Below, in pieces: positions 26,745 to 35,210 of a stretch of 60,956 bases of DNA. Each line of letters opens with the position of its first letter. Position 1 is the first letter of the stretch. The position numbers and the translations under genes were made by a program. The stretch comes from Sphaerisporangium rufum. Lineage in GTDB: Bacteria; Actinomycetota; Actinomycetes; Streptosporangiales; Streptosporangiaceae. The stretch lies in contig NZ_BOOU01000083.1 of assembly GCF_016863395.1 (NCBI RefSeq), positions 1 through 60,956 on the forward strand, written 5' to 3'. The notes beneath the pieces were generated by a model. That model saw nothing but the letters and a program-made list of their open reading frames with translations, was not told the origin of the DNA and ran no database searches.

Positions 26745-27014
26745 ATGAACGCGATTTGGATCAAGTCGACGTACAGCGGGGACAACGGCGGTGACTGCGT
26801 TGAAGTCGCACTTTCCTCTCATGCGGCAGGCTGGACCAAGTCTTCGCATAGTGGTGACACGGGTGATTGCCTGGAGCTGGCCCGGCTCGGGGGCGTCGTG
26901 GCGGTGCGTGACAGCAAGCGGCAGGATGGGCCGGTGCTCTTGATCACCGCTGGCGGGTGGCGGGCGTTCCGGGACGGCCTAAAGGACGGCGGTTTCGGCG
27001 GCTCAACAGCCTGA
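26745..27014 (+). CDS. DUF397 domain protein with a duplicated N-terminal half
   Basis: 89 residues. The first 25 residues repeat the beginning of a DUF397 domain (IWIKSTYSGDNGGDCVEVAL) and are followed by a second, complete DUF397 (WTKSSHSGDTGDCLELARLG, VAVRDSKRQDGP, WRAFRDGLKDGG). It therefore looks like a fusion of a truncated and a full domain after local duplication of the gene before it. The C-termini of the two genes are nearly identical (GLKxGGxxGSTA). ATG at 26745, or TTG at 26733. Confidence 0.85.
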   Translation: MNAIWIKSTYSGDNGGDCVEVALSSHAAGWTKSSHSGDTGDCLELARLGGVVAVRDSKRQDGPVLLITAGGWRAFRDGLKDGGFGGSTA

Positions 27015-27249
27015 CCGCCCCGCCGGCGAGCCGCGCGCCGCGCCCCGGCAGCCAGCCGATCCAGGGCTGCGGCCTTCGGCCGGTCCCGGGCCGGCCGCCA
27101 TCATGCTCGTGATCCTTCACGCGCCCGCGATCGCCAACGCCGCCGGTTCCGAGGAAGACCACGGCACCAACGAAAAAGCCAACCAGGCAGTAACGGGGCA
27201 GAATCCGCACTCTGTCTCGCCGCCGCTGAGAGTGAGACATCGTGGTGGT

Positions 27250-28665
27250 ATGCCACGTCTGCTCCCCCGCCGCTTGAGGCCGACGCGCGTCTTATCCACG
27301 GTCCGCTGGCGGCAGCAGCGAGCGGTTCGGCCGGTACGGCTGATGCCGGTCAGTCTGGCCCTGGCCCTCACGCTGGCCTCGGCCGCCGCCGGGGCGGTGC
27401 TGCTCATCGCCGCTGCGCTGTCGGCGCTGGGCCCGCTGGATCTGGGCGCCGCCCGGCCGACGGTGGATCAGGTGCTGGAGGTGGTCAAACTCTCCCTCGC
27501 CGTGGTGGCTGGAGTCGGTGGCGTGGTCGCGCTGGTCGTGGCCTACCGCAAACAGCGCGTCACCGAGGCCGGGGAAACCCGCGAGCAGACCAAGCTGTAC
27601 GCCGAGCGCTTCGACAAGGCCGGCGACAAGTTGGGGAGCGACTCTCCCGCGGTACGCCTGGCCGGAGTACACGCCCTTGCTGCGCTGGCCGATGACTGGA
27701 GCGGTGGCCGGCAGATGTGCATCGACGTGCTGTGCGCCTACTTGCGCATGCCCTCACCGGCCGAACCCGCCCCGGACGCCGACCCCGACGTGCGCGCGGC
27801 CTGGCAGGCCATGGGCGAGGTCCGCGCCACCATCTGGCGCCTCATCGCAACCCACCTGCGCAAAGACGCCCCCACTCCATGGCACGGCGCCGACCTGGAC
27901 TTCACCGGCGTCACCATCACCACCGACGTCGACTTCACCAACACGGTCTTCCCTACCGGGAACGTCAGCTTCAACAACGCCAAGTTCTCCGGCGGCACGG
28001 TCGGGTTCGGCGGCGCGGAGTTCTCCGGCGGCACGGTCATGTTCGGCGGCACGGAGTTCTCCGGCGGCGCGGAGTTCTCCGGCGGCGCGGAGTTCTACCG
28101 CTTCACGGCCTGGTTCGGCGACGCGAAGTTCTCCGGCAGCGAGGTCTGGTTCAACGGCGCGGAGTTCTCCGGCGGCGCGGTCGGGTTCGGCGGCGCGGAG
28201 TTCTCCGGCGGCGCGGTCGGGTTCGGCGGCGCGGAGTTCTCCGGCAGCGCGGTCCTGTTCGGCGACGCGAAGTTCTCCGGCAGCGAGGTCCGGTTCGACA
28301 GCGCGAAGTTCTCCGGCGGCACGGTCTTGTTCAGCGGCGCGGAGTTCTCCGGCGGCACGGTCGGGTTCAGCGGCGCGGAGTTCTCCGGCGGCACGGTCTG
28401 GTTCAAAAACGCGGAGTTCTCCGGCGGCGAGATCGGGTTCGACCACGCGAATTTCTCCGGCAGCGAGATCGGGTTCGACCGCGCGAAGTTCTCCGGTAGC
28501 GCGGTCGAGTTCGACCGCGCGAAGTACTCCGGCGGCAGGTTGAGGTTCACCGGTGTCGCCGACTGGTCCCATCCACCGACTGGGCTGCCTGTGAACCACC
28601 CCCTTGTGGTGGAGTTGCCCCCGGTGCCATCCGGTGGCGAGCCTTCGAGTCCTACCAGTCAGTAA
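27250..28665 (+). CDS. membrane-anchored pentapeptide-like repeat protein with 12-residue units
   Basis: 471 residues. Two transmembrane helices lie near residues 33-58 and 78-98, followed by a charged linker (RVTEAGETREQTKLYAERFD) and the KLGSDSPAVRLAGVHALAAL region often found in actinobacterial pentapeptide-repeat membrane proteins. From about residue 230 come some sixteen units close to AEFSGGTVGFGG. Each contains an AEFSG pentapeptide, but the period is 12, not 5. A beta-solenoid on the cytoplasmic side is expected. The ATG at 27250 was chosen because the preceding frame has no ribosome-binding site or conserved sequence. Function unknown; no neighbour shares its strand and spacing. Confidence 0.8.
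   Translation: MPRLLPRRLRPTRVLSTVRWRQQRAVRPVRLMPVSLALALTLASAAAGAVLLIAAALSALGPLDLGAARPTVDQVLEVVKLSLAVVAGVGGVVALVVAYRKQRVTEAGETREQTKLYAERFDKAGDKLGSDSPAVRLAGVHALAALADDWSGGRQMCIDVLCAYLRMPSPAEPAPDADPDVRAAWQAMGEVRATIWRLIATHLRKDAPTPWHGADLDFTGVTITTDVDFTNTVFPTGNVSFNNAKFSGGTVGFGGAEFSGGTVMFGGTEFSGGAEFSGGAEFYRFTAWFGDAKFSGSEVWFNGAEFSGGAVGFGGAEFSGGAVGFGGAEFSGSAVLFGDAKFSGSEVRFDSAKFSGGTVLFSGAEFSGGTVGFSGAEFSGGTVWFKNAEFSGGEIGFDHANFSGSEIGFDRAKFSGSAVEFDRAKYSGGRLRFTGVADWSHPPTGLPVNHPLVVELPPVPSGGEPSSPTSQ
27979..28548 (+). repeat. 36-bp in-frame repeat array
   Basis: About sixteen imperfect 36-bp units encoding 12-residue repeats with invariant Phe-Ser-Gly. Two short 18-bp units (AEFSGG twice) interrupt the register near 28060-28095, and a degenerate unit (EFYRFTAWFGDA) follows. 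Several units are near-identical at DNA level, so slippage or recombination in the array is likely. Confidence 0.85.
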
Positions 28666-29172
28666 CGAAACAGAATGTCAATTCTTACTGTTCACGCCGA
28701 GGCTCTGACCTGCGGAAAAGTGAGAAGTGCGTCGTCGGCCTGTATATCGTGCGCCAATTATCCGCTTTTGTCCTCTTTCCGTAGAGGGTTGGTGCATACT
28801 CATGCACCCGGCGTGGGGAGTGACCGTCGGGATCGATCCTGGTCGGCGTTGGACGCTCGGCACATTCCGGTGCCCGCAGTAGCAGGGAAGGGCTGCCAGC
28901 CGCTGCTCCTCGCCCTCCACCGACCTTTCCGATACCCGCTCGTGTCCTGCTCATCCCCTCCGGCGACGCGACTAAGGGTCTCCCTGCTACCAGGGGACCA
29001 GCGGCCCGTTCATCGAACGCCCGCCCGCCCCGTTACCTCCGACGCCGGCCAGGACCGGCGCGCGGCCGGTGAACCGACCGTGGAGAAGCCGGAGCTGGAC
29101 CCGGTGATGAGTTCTCGCGTCCGCGCCCGTCATACCTGCAGAAGGGGTACGACGAGGCGGAAGGGTGACGTG
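28666..29172. other. 507-bp region without a supported gene
   Basis: Lower GC than its surroundings, especially 28670-28830. GGTGCAT and ATGCACC form a perfect palindrome with a 4-nt loop at 28791-28808, a possible operator. The plus-strand frame of the sigma factor stays open through this region, but the sequence lacks GC3 bias and has no conserved sigma features, so the sigma start at 29173 is preferred. Confidence 0.5.
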
Positions 29173-30171
29173 ATGACGACGGACACACGGCTGGGGGAGC
29201 TGGACGTGAGCGGTCTGGGCGAGGTCGACGAGCCGGAGTTCACCGGGCTGACCGAGCGGCATCGGCGGGAGCTGCACGTGCACTGCTACCGGATGCTCGG
29301 CTCGTTCGAGGACGCCGAGGACACCGTGCAGGAGACGTTCCTGCGGGCGTGGCGGCGGCGGGAGACCTTCGCGGGGCGGTCGACGTTCCGCGCCTGGCTG
29401 TACCGGATCGCCACCAACGCCTGCCTGGACCTGCTCGCCAGGTGCCGCCCGGAGCCGGCGACCGGCGGCGAGGTGCCGTGGCTGCAGCCCTACCCGGACC
29501 GGCTGCTGGACGAGTTGCCCGCGGGCGACGCGGACGAGCCGGAGACCGTCGCCGTCGCGCGGGAGACGATCGAGCTGGCGTACCTGGTCGCCGTCCAGCA
29601 CCTGGCACCGCGCCCGCGGGCCGTGCTGATCCTGCGGGACGTGCTCGGCTGGCCGGCCAAGGACGTCGCCGAACTCCTCGGGGACTCCGTCAACTCGGTG
29701 AACAGCGCGCTGCAGCGGGCCCGCGCCGGGATGCGGGAGCACCTGCCCGCCGAGCGGCAGGACTGGACCGGCGGCGAGGAGGACGCCGGGACGCGCGAGC
29801 TGGTGCGCCGCTTCACCGAGGCCAGCGTGGCCACCGACATCGGCCGGCTCGCCGCGATGCTGCGCGACGACGTCCGCTGCTCGATGCCGCCCACGCCGGG
29901 CCTGCAGGTCGGCCGGGACGCGGTGGTGAACGACTGGGTCGAGAGCGGCTTCGAGGGCATGAAGGGCCTGCGCGCCGTGCAGACCTCGGTGAACCGGCAG
30001 CCCGCCCTCGCCTTCTACCAGTGGCGGGAGCGGGAGGCCGCGTACCTGCCGCTGACGATCGACGTGCTGCGCATCACCGGCGGCGCGATCAGCGAGATCG
30101 TCACCTTCCACGCCGACCGGTTTCCCCCGCTCGGGCTGCCGGAGCGCCTGCCCGCGGACGGCACGAAGTAA
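29173..30171 (+). CDS. ECF sigma factor with SnoaL-like C-terminal domain
   Basis: 332 residues. Sigma region 2 at about 32-100 (YRMLGSFEDAEDTVQETFLR, FRAWLYRIATNACLDLL) and region 4 at about 130-190 (LAPRPRAVLILRDVLGWPAK, VAELLGDSVNSVNSALQRAR). A SnoaL_2-type domain from about 210 ends with ISEIVTFHADRFP. This layout matches the SigX5-like group of ECF factors, in which the C-terminal domain tunes activity in place of an anti-sigma factor. The ATG at 29173 has GGAAGG about 7 nt upstream. A cupin-like reading frame begins right at its end. Confidence 0.88.
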   Translation: MTTDTRLGELDVSGLGEVDEPEFTGLTERHRRELHVHCYRMLGSFEDAEDTVQETFLRAWRRRETFAGRSTFRAWLYRIATNACLDLLARCRPEPATGGEVPWLQPYPDRLLDELPAGDADEPETVAVARETIELAYLVAVQHLAPRPRAVLILRDVLGWPAKDVAELLGDSVNSVNSALQRARAGMREHLPAERQDWTGGEEDAGTRELVRRFTEASVATDIGRLAAMLRDDVRCSMPPTPGLQVGRDAVVNDWVESGFEGMKGLRAVQTSVNRQPALAFYQWREREAAYLPLTIDVLRITGGAISEIVTFHADRFPPLGLPERLPADGTK

Positions 30172-30215
30172 TCCGGCCACGGACGCTCAAGCTGCGCGGT
30201 GGCGCGCGGGTCGCG

Positions 30216-30488
30216 GTGGTGGCCGCGGAGTGGCGCGACGCGTTCGGCGTCGTCACCCGCGGCCGGGTGGGACTGGAGTTGCGCGATGGCGAGCCCGGCC
30301 CGGTCCTCGGACCGGGCGCCGGGTTCTGGCTCCGCGGCACCGGCGTCCGCGCCCTGCGAAACCCCGGCCGTCGCGCGGCGTGGGTGCACATCGTCACCCG
30401 CCAGGACCACGACCCGCACCGGCCGATCGGCATACCCGGTACGCCGGGCCATCGAACACTGCCATCGAACACTGAAGGAACGCCATGA
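30216..30488 (+). CDS. small cupin-like protein, start codon unclear
   Basis: The frame from about 30171 to 30488 has strong GC3 bias and encodes a beta-rich polypeptide (VVAAEWRDAFGVVTRGRVGL, GAGFWLRGTGVRALRNPGRR, WVHIVTR) that looks like half a cupin barrel. It overlaps the next gene by 4 nt (ATGA). No ATG, GTG or TTG precedes the conserved part; the first usable start is the GTG at 30216, although coding character begins about 45 nt earlier, right at the sigma stop. Either a non-standard start, a frameshift link to the sigma gene, or a damaged gene is possible. The domain call is tentative. Confidence 0.5.
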   Translation: MVAAEWRDAFGVVTRGRVGLELRDGEPGPVLGPGAGFWLRGTGVRALRNPGRRAAWVHIVTRQDHDPHRPIGIPGTPGHRTLPSNTEGTP

Positions 30489-30940
30489 ACAGCACGAATG
30501 ACACCGGAGTCGTCGCCGGACCGGCACCGGGCCGGACCGGCCCCGCCCGCCGATACGGGAGGCTCGCCGGCACCGGCCTCGTCGCCGCCCTGGTCGCGAT
30601 GGCCGCCACCACCCTGGCCGCCGCGCTCGCCCGGGCCGCCGGCGTGGATTTCGCGATACCCGATGGCGGCGAGATGATCCCGCTGCCAGGGTTCGCGGTG
30701 TTCACCGGCCTTTTCTCGGTCGTGGGCATCGTCATCGCCCTCGCGTTGCTTCGCTGGAGTGCCCGCCCCCGCGAGCGATTCGTCGGCACGGCGGTGGCGC
30801 TGACCGCGATCTCGCTGGCCCCGCCCTTCCTCGTCGGGGCGAGCACCGCTACCTCGATCGCCCTCCTCGGGCTGCACCTCGTCGCCGCGGCGGTGATGAT
30901 CCCCACCCTGGCCCGGAGCCTGCGCGCCCGGACCGCCTGA
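30485..30940 (+). CDS. DUF6069-like four-helix membrane protein
   Basis: 151 residues with four transmembrane helices: GTGLVAALVAMAATTLAAAL, GFAVFTGLFSVVGIVIALAL, FVGTAVALTAISLAPPFLVG and TSIALLGLHLVAAAVMIPTL. The size and layout fit the DUF6069 family, function unknown. It is translationally coupled to the cupin-like frame and follows the ECF sigma gene, so the three probably form one operon. Confidence 0.75.
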   Translation: MNSTNDTGVVAGPAPGRTGPARRYGRLAGTGLVAALVAMAATTLAAALARAAGVDFAIPDGGEMIPLPGFAVFTGLFSVVGIVIALALLRWSARPRERFVGTAVALTAISLAPPFLVGASTATSIALLGLHLVAAAVMIPTLARSLRARTA

Positions 30941-31025
30941 TGGGACGGCGGGGCATTCCGGCAGAAGTCGGTTCGAGCCCGTCGCCGCGCCCCGTTCTCC
31001 CGAGCCGGGCGCATCATCGGGTTCG

Positions 31026-31496
31026 TCACAGCGGGCCGAGCACCACCTGCGGGTCGGCATCCAGCGCCAGGGTCTCCAGCACGGTCAGCAGCCTGCGTTC
31101 CTCGTACCTGAAGTGCGACTCCATGATCGGTGCCACCCCCTCCAGGTTCCGGAGCAGCTCCGCGGGCGGCGCGGCCCGGGCCACGGCGGCCTGCAGCCCG
31201 GCCAGCAGGTGGGCGATCATCGAGTGATCCTGCCGCAGCCGGTGCAAAGTGTCGCGCAGTTCGGGGTACCGCTCGGCGATCGCGGGGAACAGGTGGCGGT
31301 CTTCGCCCTCGTGGTGGGCGGTGAGCGCGGCGCAGAACCCGTGACAGAACAGCAGCAGGTCTCTGGTCGCCGGCTCGACCGGCTCGCCGGCGGCGAGGGC
31401 CTGCCGGGTCACGGTGAGCGCGTCGCGCAGCCTGTCGTGTACGCCGCGCAGCTCTCGACTCCAGGCGATCAGCCTGGCCTTCTCGCCCTCACCCAC
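31026..31496 (-). CDS. hemerythrin domain-containing protein
   Basis: 156 residues, a single HHE domain. Metal-ligand candidates are in ELRGVHDRLRDAL, LTAHHEGEDRHLFP, LRQDHSMIAHLL and MESHFRYEERRLL, the last being the typical HxxxE end of the four-helix bundle. A soluble non-haem di-iron protein is expected, possibly a sensor or scavenger of O2/NO. It is not closely similar to the longer hemerythrin protein at 5867-6454. Start ATG at 31496; no operon partner. Confidence 0.87.
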   Translation of the reverse strand: MGEGEKARLIAWSRELRGVHDRLRDALTVTRQALAAGEPVEPATRDLLLFCHGFCAALTAHHEGEDRHLFPAIAERYPELRDTLHRLRQDHSMIAHLLAGLQAAVARAAPPAELLRNLEGVAPIMESHFRYEERRLLTVLETLALDADPQVVLGPL

Positions 31497-31727
31497 GGGT
31501 GACGGGCGAAGGGGCGACGATCATCATCGTCGTACTCCCTCCGGTCCGGCGCCTCCATGCCTGGCACGGTCTGCCACCGGCACGCGACGCTGGGGTCAGC
31601 CTAGCGCCGGAGCGCCGATCCGTGCGGCGGGGGTGGGCTTTCCTGTGGCGTGGCATCGAACCGGCCGGCCGGCCGGACGCTCCGCGGAAAACCGGTGTCG
31701 TCCGGGAACGGACATCTCTACTGTTCC

Positions 31728-32501
31728 ATGAATATGGACGACATCACCGGCCCGCCGCGGCTCACCAGGCTCACCTTTCACGGCCCGCTCTCCGAGGAGC
31801 GGGCGGCCGACATGATCGGCCGGCTCGCCGCGACCGGTCCGGCGAGCGTGCTGGACATCGGCTGCGGCTGGGGCGAGTTGATGCTCCGCCTGCTGGAGGC
31901 GGTGCCCGGCGCGGCCGGGGTCGGCATCGACCTCAACGAGGAGGATCTGGCCCGCGGGCGGGCGAACGCCGAGGCGCGCGGGCTGGCGGACCGGGTCCGC
32001 TTCGTCCAGGCGTCGGCGGCGGAGGCGGCCGGGGAACCGAGCGACATCGTGCTGTGCCTGGGGGCCAGCCACGCGCTCAGCGACGCCCGGCCGCCGGAGC
32101 ACACCACGAACGCGCTGCGCGCGCTGCGCGGCCTGGTGCGGCCGGGCGGCCGGGTGCTGCTCGGCGAAGGATTCTGGCAGCGCCCGCCTGCCGCGGCCGA
32201 GCTGTCGGCCATGTGGCCGGACGCCGGCGCCGCCGAGATGTACGACCTCGCCGGCCTGGTCGACCTGGCGGTGGACGCGGGCTTCCGGCCGGGGTGGATC
32301 GAGACCGCGAGCCGCGACGAGTGGGAGCGGTTCGAGTCGGCCTACCAGGCGGACGTCGAGGAGTGGCTCGCCGCCAACCCCGATCACCCCGCGGCGAAGG
32401 AGACCCGCGACCGGGTGGACCGCCATCGCGACATGTGGCTGCGGGGATATCGCGACATCATGGGCCTCGCCTACCTGACCCTCGTTCCGGTGGAACGGTG
32501 A
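31728..32501 (+). CDS. SAM-dependent methyltransferase (class I)
   Basis: 257 residues. SAM-binding motif I SVLDIGCGWGELMLRLLEAV near residue 38, acidic GVGIDLNEEDLARG near 64, DIVLCLGASHALSD in the motif IV position and RPGGRVLLGEGFW as motif post-II. The C-terminal part is helical with many charged residues. Methyl acceptor unknown; small molecules are typical for this layout. The start ATG at 31728 (or 31734) is where conserved sequence begins; upstream codons to 31650 are unlikely. Stands alone, convergent with a VOC gene. Confidence 0.83.
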   Translation: MNMDDITGPPRLTRLTFHGPLSEERAADMIGRLAATGPASVLDIGCGWGELMLRLLEAVPGAAGVGIDLNEEDLARGRANAEARGLADRVRFVQASAAEAAGEPSDIVLCLGASHALSDARPPEHTTNALRALRGLVRPGGRVLLGEGFWQRPPAAAELSAMWPDAGAAEMYDLAGLVDLAVDAGFRPGWIETASRDEWERFESAYQADVEEWLAANPDHPAAKETRDRVDRHRDMWLRGYRDIMGLAYLTLVPVER

Positions 32502-32508
32502 CCGGCGG

Positions 32509-32889
32509 CTAGGGCCAGGTGCGGGCCTGGGCGGCGAAGGTCGCCTGGTCGCTCTCGACCGGCAGGACGCAGACCAGATGGCCGCCGGGGACGCGCAGGA
32601 TGCGGCACTCCTGCCACTGCCCCACCTGGGTGGCGCCGAGCCCGATCAGGCGCGCGGTCTCGGCCTCGAGGTCGTCGGTCTCGATGTCCAGGTGGTAGCG
32701 GGGCGCGTCGTCGATCGACTGGATCGCGGTGACCAGCCCGGGGATGGCGCCGCGCAGCGAGACGAACTGGGGCTGGGTCGGCTCCGGCTCGGTGGGGGCG
32801 CCGAGGGCGGCGGACCAGAAGGCCGCCGCCTGCCCGGCCTCGTCCTGCGGGGTGTCGATCAGAATGGCGTAGACGCGGCTTCGATGCAT
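32509..32889 (-). CDS. VOC-superfamily (glyoxalase-like) protein
   Basis: 126 residues, two beta-alpha-beta-beta-beta units. Typical pieces are RVYAILIDTPQDEAGQAAAF followed by WSAALGAP, RYHLDIETDDLEAETARLIG and LRVPGGHLVCVLP. The His in YHLDIE could be a metal ligand. The family includes lyases, dioxygenases and antibiotic-binding proteins. ATG at 32889 with GGTGG 4 nt upstream; the longer frame adds only 12 residues. Confidence 0.83.
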   Translation of the reverse strand: MHRSRVYAILIDTPQDEAGQAAAFWSAALGAPTEPEPTQPQFVSLRGAIPGLVTAIQSIDDAPRYHLDIETDDLEAETARLIGLGATQVGQWQECRILRVPGGHLVCVLPVESDQATFAAQARTWP

Positions 32890-32946
32890 GCGACCACCCT
32901 GACCTGGGGCGGCCCGGCTAATCATGTCTCTCCCGGGTTCGGCCTC

Positions 32947-33594
32947 TCACCTGTCCGGCGGGCCGGCCAGGCCGGACTCGTAGGCGTGCACGATGGCCTG
33001 GGCGCGGTCGCGCAGGCCGAGCTTGGCGAGCAGCCGGGTGACGTGCGTCTTCACCGTGTGCTCGGTGACCACGAGTTCGGCGGCGATCTCGGCGTTGGAC
33101 AGCCCGCGGGCCAGCAGCAGGAACACCTCCCGTTCCCGGGCGGTGAGATCGCCGTGCACGGCCGGGCGCGGGCGGCGGGTGCGGGCGAACTCGGCGATCA
33201 GCCGCCGGGTGACCCCGGGAGCGAGGAGGGCGTCGCCGCGCGCCACCACCCGGACGGCGGCCACCAGCTCGGCGGCCGGTACGTCCTTGAGCAGGAACCC
33301 GGACGCGCCGGCGGCCAGCGCGTCGTACACGTACTCGTCCAGGTCGAACGTGGTGATCATCAGGGCCCGGGTGGCGGTCGAGGCGGTGATCCGCGCGACG
33401 GCGGTGATCCCGTCGAGGCGCGGCATGCGGATGTCCATGAGCGCCACGTCCGGCCGGGTGCGCCGCGCCAGTTCCACCGCCGCCAGGCCGTCGGCCGCGG
33501 TTCCGACCACGGTGAGATCGGCGGCGGCCGACAGGATGGCGGCGAAGGCCCGCCGGACGGCCGGCTGGTCGTCGGCCACCAGCACGGTGGTCAT
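32947..33594 (-). CDS. NarL/LuxR-type response regulator
   Basis: 215 residues. Receiver domain with acidic pair Asp8-Asp9, phospho-acceptor Asp54 in LMDIRMP, and the Lys in GFLLKDVPA near 105. A C-terminal LuxR HTH (LTAREREVFLLLARGLSNAE, VTEHTVKTHVTRLLAKLGLR). ATG at 33594 has GGAGG 5 nt upstream. It lies 96 bp after the sensor kinase gene on the same strand and is surely its partner; no target operon is obvious, though a hydrolase gene and the siderophore exporter lie upstream. Confidence 0.92.
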   Translation of the reverse strand: MTTVLVADDQPAVRRAFAAILSAAADLTVVGTAADGLAAVELARRTRPDVALMDIRMPRLDGITAVARITASTATRALMITTFDLDEYVYDALAAGASGFLLKDVPAAELVAAVRVVARGDALLAPGVTRRLIAEFARTRRPRPAVHGDLTAREREVFLLLARGLSNAEIAAELVVTEHTVKTHVTRLLAKLGLRDRAQAIVHAYESGLAGPPDR

Positions 33595-33690
33595 TCCTAC
33601 CTCCAGATCCGCTGGCGCGGCGGGGACGGACATGTTCGTCCAGCGGCCGGCACCGAGTCTGCCCGATCAGGGGGGACCTGGTGGCCGCGA

Positions 33691-35106
33691 TCACGGAATG
33701 GGCAGGCCGGCGGTGACCAGGAAACCGGTGGCGGACGGGCCGGCCGAGAACCAGCCGCCGAGCGCGGCGGCGCGCTCGCGCATCCCGACCAGGCCGTAGC
33801 CGGCCGCCTCCCGCGGCCGGTCCGCGGCCCCGAGGTCGCTGGAGGAGTCCGCTTCCGGTGACCGGCCGGCATCCCCGAAATCCCGGCGGTCGTCCCCGAA
33901 GTCCTCCCCGGAGTCGTCCGCGGAGCGCGGACGGTGCGCCGGCGGGCCCGGGTCCGATGGCGGGCCGGCGTCCTGCGGACCGGAGACCGGCCCGGCCGCC
34001 GCGTCCGCCGGGCGGGAGCCGGCGTGCCGAGGATCCAGGCCGGCGGAGGCGGCCGCGGTGGCCCGGTCCGCCGGGCCGTCCTCGGCGGTGCCCGCGTCGT
34101 TGGCCACCCGGATGGCGAGCAGTTTCGGGCGGTAGGCCAGCTCGACCGACACCCGCGACCCCGGGGCGTGCGCGCGGGCGTTGGCCAGGCACTCCTGGAC
34201 GATGCGGTACGCCGACACCTCCACCGCCTGCGGCAGCGGGACCGGATCGCCCACGATGTCCAGGTCCACCGGGCCGCCGTGCTCCGCGATCAGGTCGTCC
34301 AGCCGGTCCAGCCCCGGCTGCGGCGCGGTCTCCGGGCCGGCCGGGACGTCCGCGCGGAGCACGCCGAGCATGGACCGCAGCTCGGCCAGCGTGCGGCGGG
34401 CCACCGTGGCGATGTCGGCGAACTCCGCCCGGGCCGCGCCGTCCAGGTCCGGCACGGTGTACGGCGCCGCCTCCGCCTGTACGGCGATCATGGCGATCGA
34501 GTGGGCGACCACGTCGTGCATCTCGCGGGCGATCCGGGCCCGCTCGGCCATCGCGGCCTGCCGGCGCTGCGCGGCGAGCACCCGCTCGTCGCCGGCCAGG
34601 CGGATCTTCGCCACCTCGGCCCGCCGGCGCGGCTGCTCGGCGGCCAGGGCCGCGGCGAGCAGCCCGGCCGTCGCGATGAAGCCGGGCATTCCCGCGTGCA
34701 ACCGGATGGCGAGGAGGACCACGGCCACGGCTCCGAGCCCGGTCACCAGCAGCGCCGGTACGCGCGGGATGGTGGACAGGACGGTGTAGTAGATCAGCAC
34801 GCCGGAGATGGCCACCGCCAGCAGCGTGAGCGGCGAGTGATCGGACAGGATCGCCGGCGTGATCAGCACGTACCCCGGGATCGCCAGCCCGAGGGCCGGC
34901 CACGGCGCGTGCCGCCGGATCGCCACCGGCAGGGTGGCGAGCAGGACACCGGCCGTGCTGAACAGGAGCGTGTTCGCGGGCACGTCATCCCTCCACGGGA
35001 TGATCGAGATGACCCCGCAGGTGGCGAGGATGCACGCCGCGGCGACGTCCATGATGGGGTGTTTCGGCACCGCCGGGAGGGTGCCGGAGGGGACTGCGTT
35101 CTGCAT
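33691..35106 (-). CDS. HisKA_3 sensor histidine kinase with an insertion in the ATPase domain
   Basis: 471 residues. Four to six N-terminal transmembrane helices (about 18-155), then HisKA_3 with ARIAREMHDVVAHSIAMIAV (His197), and HATPase_c with RIVQECLANARAHAPG and GYGLVGMRERAAALGG. Between the N box (about 338) and the G2 box (about 436) lies an insertion of roughly 95 residues, rich in Asp, Gly, Pro, Ser and Arg, where a short ATP lid is normal. Histidine and nucleotide-binding residues are otherwise intact. It pairs with the NarL-type regulator downstream. The ATG start is followed by MQNAVPSGTLP. Confidence 0.9.
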   Translation of the reverse strand: MQNAVPSGTLPAVPKHPIMDVAAACILATCGVISIIPWRDDVPANTLLFSTAGVLLATLPVAIRRHAPWPALGLAIPGYVLITPAILSDHSPLTLLAVAISGVLIYYTVLSTIPRVPALLVTGLGAVAVVLLAIRLHAGMPGFIATAGLLAAALAAEQPRRRAEVAKIRLAGDERVLAAQRRQAAMAERARIAREMHDVVAHSIAMIAVQAEAAPYTVPDLDGAARAEFADIATVARRTLAELRSMLGVLRADVPAGPETAPQPGLDRLDDLIAEHGGPVDLDIVGDPVPLPQAVEVSAYRIVQECLANARAHAPGSRVSVELAYRPKLLAIRVANDAGTAEDGPADRATAAASAGLDPRHAGSRPADAAAGPVSGPQDAGPPSDPGPPAHRPRSADDSGEDFGDDRRDFGDAGRSPEADSSSDLGAADRPREAAGYGLVGMRERAAALGGWFSAGPSATGFLVTAGLPIP

Positions 35107-35210
35107 GCCGGCCAGTCTGCTCCCCCGCGTCCGGCGGCGGCGTCACCCGAAAGTGTGATCCTCCTGGCGGGCACGTCCCCGGGTGGCGCGGCACGCACCC
35201 GTTCGGGCCC

